From contig BFEA01000162.1 in the NCBI GenBank assembly GCA_003427395.1, positions 800,418 to 836,589 of the forward strand: DNA of 36,172 nt, read 5' to 3'. The notes beneath the pieces are model-generated. The model had not been told where the DNA came from and ran no database searches. It saw only the letters and a list, made by a program, of their open reading frames with translations. Shown in pieces: positions 33,598 through 36,172 of the stretch. The position numbers were made by a program, and so were the translations under genes. Source of the stretch: Chara braunii (lineage: Eukaryota; Streptophyta; Charophyceae; Charales; Characeae). Every line of letters starts with the position of its first letter. Position 1 is the stretch's first letter.

Positions 33598-33661
33598 AAA
33601 AAAAGGCCCGATCTGGGTCGTGGATCATTATCGATCAATAGGCCAGATCGGGCCTTTTTTT
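33598..33661. repeat. Foldback element with 19-bp perfect arms
   Basis: AAAAAAAGGCCCGATCTGG (33598-33616) pairs with CCAGATCGGGCCTTTTTTT (33643-33661) around a 26-nt loop. Part of it recurs identically at 25349-25382, so it is a repeated small foldback or MITE-like element. On the plus strand it also has the shape of a GC-rich stem followed by T10, but there is no gene upstream to terminate. Confidence 0.85.
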
Positions 33662-34490
33662 TTTCAAAAGCGGCAGGCCCCCTTCACTATCTGAAAGCGG
33701 GAGGGCGTTCGGGCTGCCACCCTCTACCCCGCCATACCCCCAAATTCGATTTTCAGGCCTAGTGCATATTTTGCACAGACCCCGAAAAAATATTTCCGGT
33801 AATATCCGGGGCCCATTTTCCAGCCTGATAAACCGAAAAAATTGGTAGGGAGTTTTAAACAATCGATGGCTGTCGTTTAACCGCGCAACCTGATTACCCC
33901 AACTGCATGTGAAACATTATAAATACAAGTCAGACCCACTGCAGCGAAGCAGCCGCTCCGAGGCGGGGATGAGATGAATTGACGAAGGAGGGCCACGTCC
34001 GCCAAACCCGAAGACCAAGCCTTCTTGTTCTCCTCTCTCCGCCCCACCCCCACCCCCCCCCCCCCCCCCCCAAAAAAAAAAAAACAAAAAAAAAACGGTA
34101 AGCCAAAGGCAAACGCACCAGCTGGCAGCTACCAAATATATCCTTAACACTCTTTAAGCGAATAGCGGTCCTCGCATAAAGCTCCTGCGAGAGGCCGCTA
34201 TCCACTGTTGGGAAACACAGTGGGACCGGTGGGCGGGCCTGACAGATACCGCCTACATCTTTCGGGGCAGGCCGAACGAGTGAGGGTCGTCGGAATTATC
34301 CAACGGGCCTGCATTGCAGGTCATTCCCGAAACTTCTATCGGGCCGTCCGACGTGGGCCCGATTGGAGATCCTACTTTTGTTTTTGCATTTATGTGCAGC
34401 TTCCCGCTCCAGATTTGCTGTTTCGACGATACGTGTTGCTTCCAGTGTTGCTTCCTGCGGTGATGTCTCGATTCGTTGTTTCGATCGCTT
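33662..34490. other. Unassigned DNA; C19-A13 homopolymer block
   Basis: No gene is recognised. 34053-34071 is an uninterrupted C run followed by A runs. No domain is seen in the short open frames. Confidence 0.45.
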
Positions 34491-34520
34491 GAGAGAGAGA
34501 GAGACAGAGAGGGAGAGAGG
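34491..34520. repeat. GA microsatellite
   Basis: GAGAGAGAGAGAGACAGAGAGGGAGAGAGG, a short degenerate GA tract, reported here only as composition. Confidence 0.8.
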
Positions 34521-34744
34521 ATAGAGGTTGGCAAATGCAGACGGTCGTTGACGGTCAGAGCAACGCGCCGGAGGAGAGGAGAAGAGGAAGACGAGGAGGC
34601 GACGAGAAAAAGAGATGGCGGACGAAGGTCAGTTGATCTTTTTTTCGGTTTTTTTTTTTTTTTGGACAGGGAGAGGCGATGGGAGGATGAGCGAGGTCCG
34701 GAAGGGAAGGGAGGGAGGGAAGGGGGAAGGAAATTCTTAATTTT

Positions 34745-35900
34745 GGCAGCGCACGCCACTGCACCACGTGGCACACAAGCAACTGTCGGAACGTTTTGTT
34801 GGGATGGGGGGAGGGGGCGATGAGGTCGGGATGGAGGGGAGAAGCCGGGATGGAAGTCGGGATGGGCGAAACGGGCAACGAAGTCGGGATGGGGAGGGAC
34901 AAGTCCGGCGGTTGGGATAAGGAGGGAAGGAAATCGGGATGGGGAAAAATGGTCAAAGGGTCGGGATGGGGAGGGGGAAGTCTGGATGGGCGCAACTTTT
35001 TTTTTTTCTTCTTTTTTGGCAGCGCACGCCACTGCACCACGTGGCACACAGGGGCGAAAAGGTCGAGATGGAGGATGGGAGAAGCCGGGATGGAAGTCGG
35101 AACGGCGAAAGGGGCAACAAAGTCGGGATGCGGAGGGACAGGTTCGGTGGTCGGGATAGGGAGGGGAGGAAATCGAGATGGGGAGAAATGATCGGAGGGT
35201 CGAGATGGGGAGGGGGAAGTCGGGATGGGCGCAACTTTTGTTTTTTCTTCTTTTTTTGGCAGCGCACGCCACTGCACCACGTGGCACACAAGCAATTGCC
35301 GGAAAGTTTTGTTGGGATAGGGGGAGGGGTTGACCAGGTCGGAATGGAGGAGGGGAGAAGTCGGGATGGAAGTCGGGACGGGCGAAAAGGGCAACGAAGT
35401 CCGGATGGGGAGGGACAGGTCTGGTGGTCGGGATAGGGAGGGGAGGAAACCGGAATGGGGAGAGATGGTCGGAGGGTCGGGATGGGGAGGGGGAAGTTGG
35501 GATGCGGGATGGGCGCAACCCAAAGCCCGACGACGTTGGGATAGGGGAAGGGGAAGTGGCGAGCCGGGGTGGAAGTCGGGATGGCCAAAGGGGGCAACGA
35601 AGTCGGGATGGGGAGGGACAGGTCCGGAGGTCGGGATAGGGAGGGGAGTATTTCGAGATGGGGAGAGAGGGTCGGAAGGCCGGGATGGGGAGGGGGAAGT
35701 ACCCAAAGCCCGACGACGTTGGGATAGGGGAAGGGGAAGTCGCGAGCCGGGGTGGAAGTCGGGATGAGCAGAGGGGGCAACGAAGTCGGGATGGGGAGCG
35801 ACAGGTCCGGAGGTCAAGATAGGGAGGGGGGGGGAGTCGGGATGGGGAGAGAAGTCGCAGGTTCCGGAGGTTGGCACAAAGGTCAGGATGCGCGACGAGG
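34745..35900 (+). repeat. Purine-rich higher-order minisatellite
   Basis: Five higher-order units. Units 1-3 begin with GGCAGCGCACGCCACTGCAC and CACGTGGCACACA at 34745, 35018 and 35258. Units 4-5 begin instead with CCCAAAGCCCGACGACGTTG at 35519 and 35702 (period 183). All share internal AAGTCGGGATGGGGAGGGAC blocks of varying number. The plus strand is G/A-rich throughout. Long minus-strand open frames (Pro/Ser/His-rich) are compositional. Confidence 0.9.
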
Positions 35901-36172
35901 TCGGGAAGGGGGGAAGTCCGGGTTGATTAATTGATTGGTTTGTATGAGGGAGGTTTGTGGGTAAGGGAGAGGGGAAGAAGTCGGGATGTGAAGAGAGGGT
36001 CGGAGGGTGGGGATGGGGAGGGGGAGATCGGAATACGGGATGAGGGCAACGACGTCGGGGAGGAGGGAAGTCCAGATCGGTTGATCGATTGGTTGGTAAG
36101 AGGGAGGGTTTTTTTGTGCATAAAGGGGGAAGTGTGGCCTTTTTTTTTTTTTTCGTTTTTTTCTTTTTTTTT
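35901..36172. repeat. Degenerate continuation of GTCGGGATGGGG DNA with TTGATTGATTGG motifs
   Basis: Further GTCGGGA and GGGAGGG motifs, TTAATTGATTGGTT (35926) and TTGATCGATTGGTT (36081), ending in T/C homopolymers at the window edge. No gene seen. Confidence 0.6.

Noticed and set aside
33598-33664. Intrinsic transcription terminator
   Set aside because: GC stem followed by T10 has the shape, but the locus is eukaryotic, there is no upstream gene, and the sequence recurs as a repeat.
34253-35877. 421- and 440-codon minus-strand frames (Pro/Ser/His-rich)
   Set aside because: They translate the purine-rich minisatellite. Repeats and lack of stops follow from composition.

Overview
This is nuclear DNA of a eukaryote, most probably of the green lineage. 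It contains non-LTR retrotransposons with plant-type ORF1 (DUF4283-like RNA-binding domain plus zinc knuckle) and ORF2 (APE endonuclease, reverse transcriptase, zf-RVT). It also holds eukaryotic 25S/28S rRNA-derived fragments, abundant microsatellites, splice-like signals and no bacterial-style operons. A streptophyte alga such as a charophyte would fit, but the species cannot be fixed from sequence alone. No intact host gene is recognised with confidence.

Layout. (1) 1-1264: flank or 3' UTR without a gene. (2) 1265-11491, minus strand: LINE element A, with an unusually long ORF1 (about 1,800 codons) followed by ORF2. It is broken by eight in-frame TAG codons, one TGA and three frameshifts. 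(3) 11492-13500: probable 5' UTR/promoter of element A, including a 2-copy tandem repeat of about 370 bp. (4) 13827-20294, minus strand: LINE element B, a different and more decayed family with a dead RT active site. (5) 20477-25620: low-complexity and assembly-damaged DNA. It holds duplicated contig ends, poly(A), hairpins, CA/GT/TCC/GAGG tracts, two tandem units carrying antisense LSU rRNA fragments, a 481-base N gap, and two Tn5/Nextera mate-pair junction adapters (22317-22354 and 25383-25420) that make 22.3-25.4 kb unreliable. (6) 25621-29640: mostly unassigned, with a ladder of minus-strand splice-like signals (27884-28715). (7) 29911-30745: an array of ten hairpin units sharing the hexaloop TAAGAT, with variable but self-complementary stems. 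This is the most interesting and apparently undescribed structure in the window. (8) 31034-32050: further short tandem repeats. (9) 32050-34740: unassigned DNA, a foldback element and a GGCCG-rich repeat. (10) 34745-35900: a purine-rich higher-order minisatellite.

The two LINEs lie head to tail in the same orientation. Each would encode an RNA-binding ORF1 protein that coats its RNA and an ORF2 protein that nicks DNA and reverse-transcribes. Both look inactive. The hairpin array shows compensatory changes between units, which points to selection on a folded RNA (or cruciform) rather than on primary sequence.
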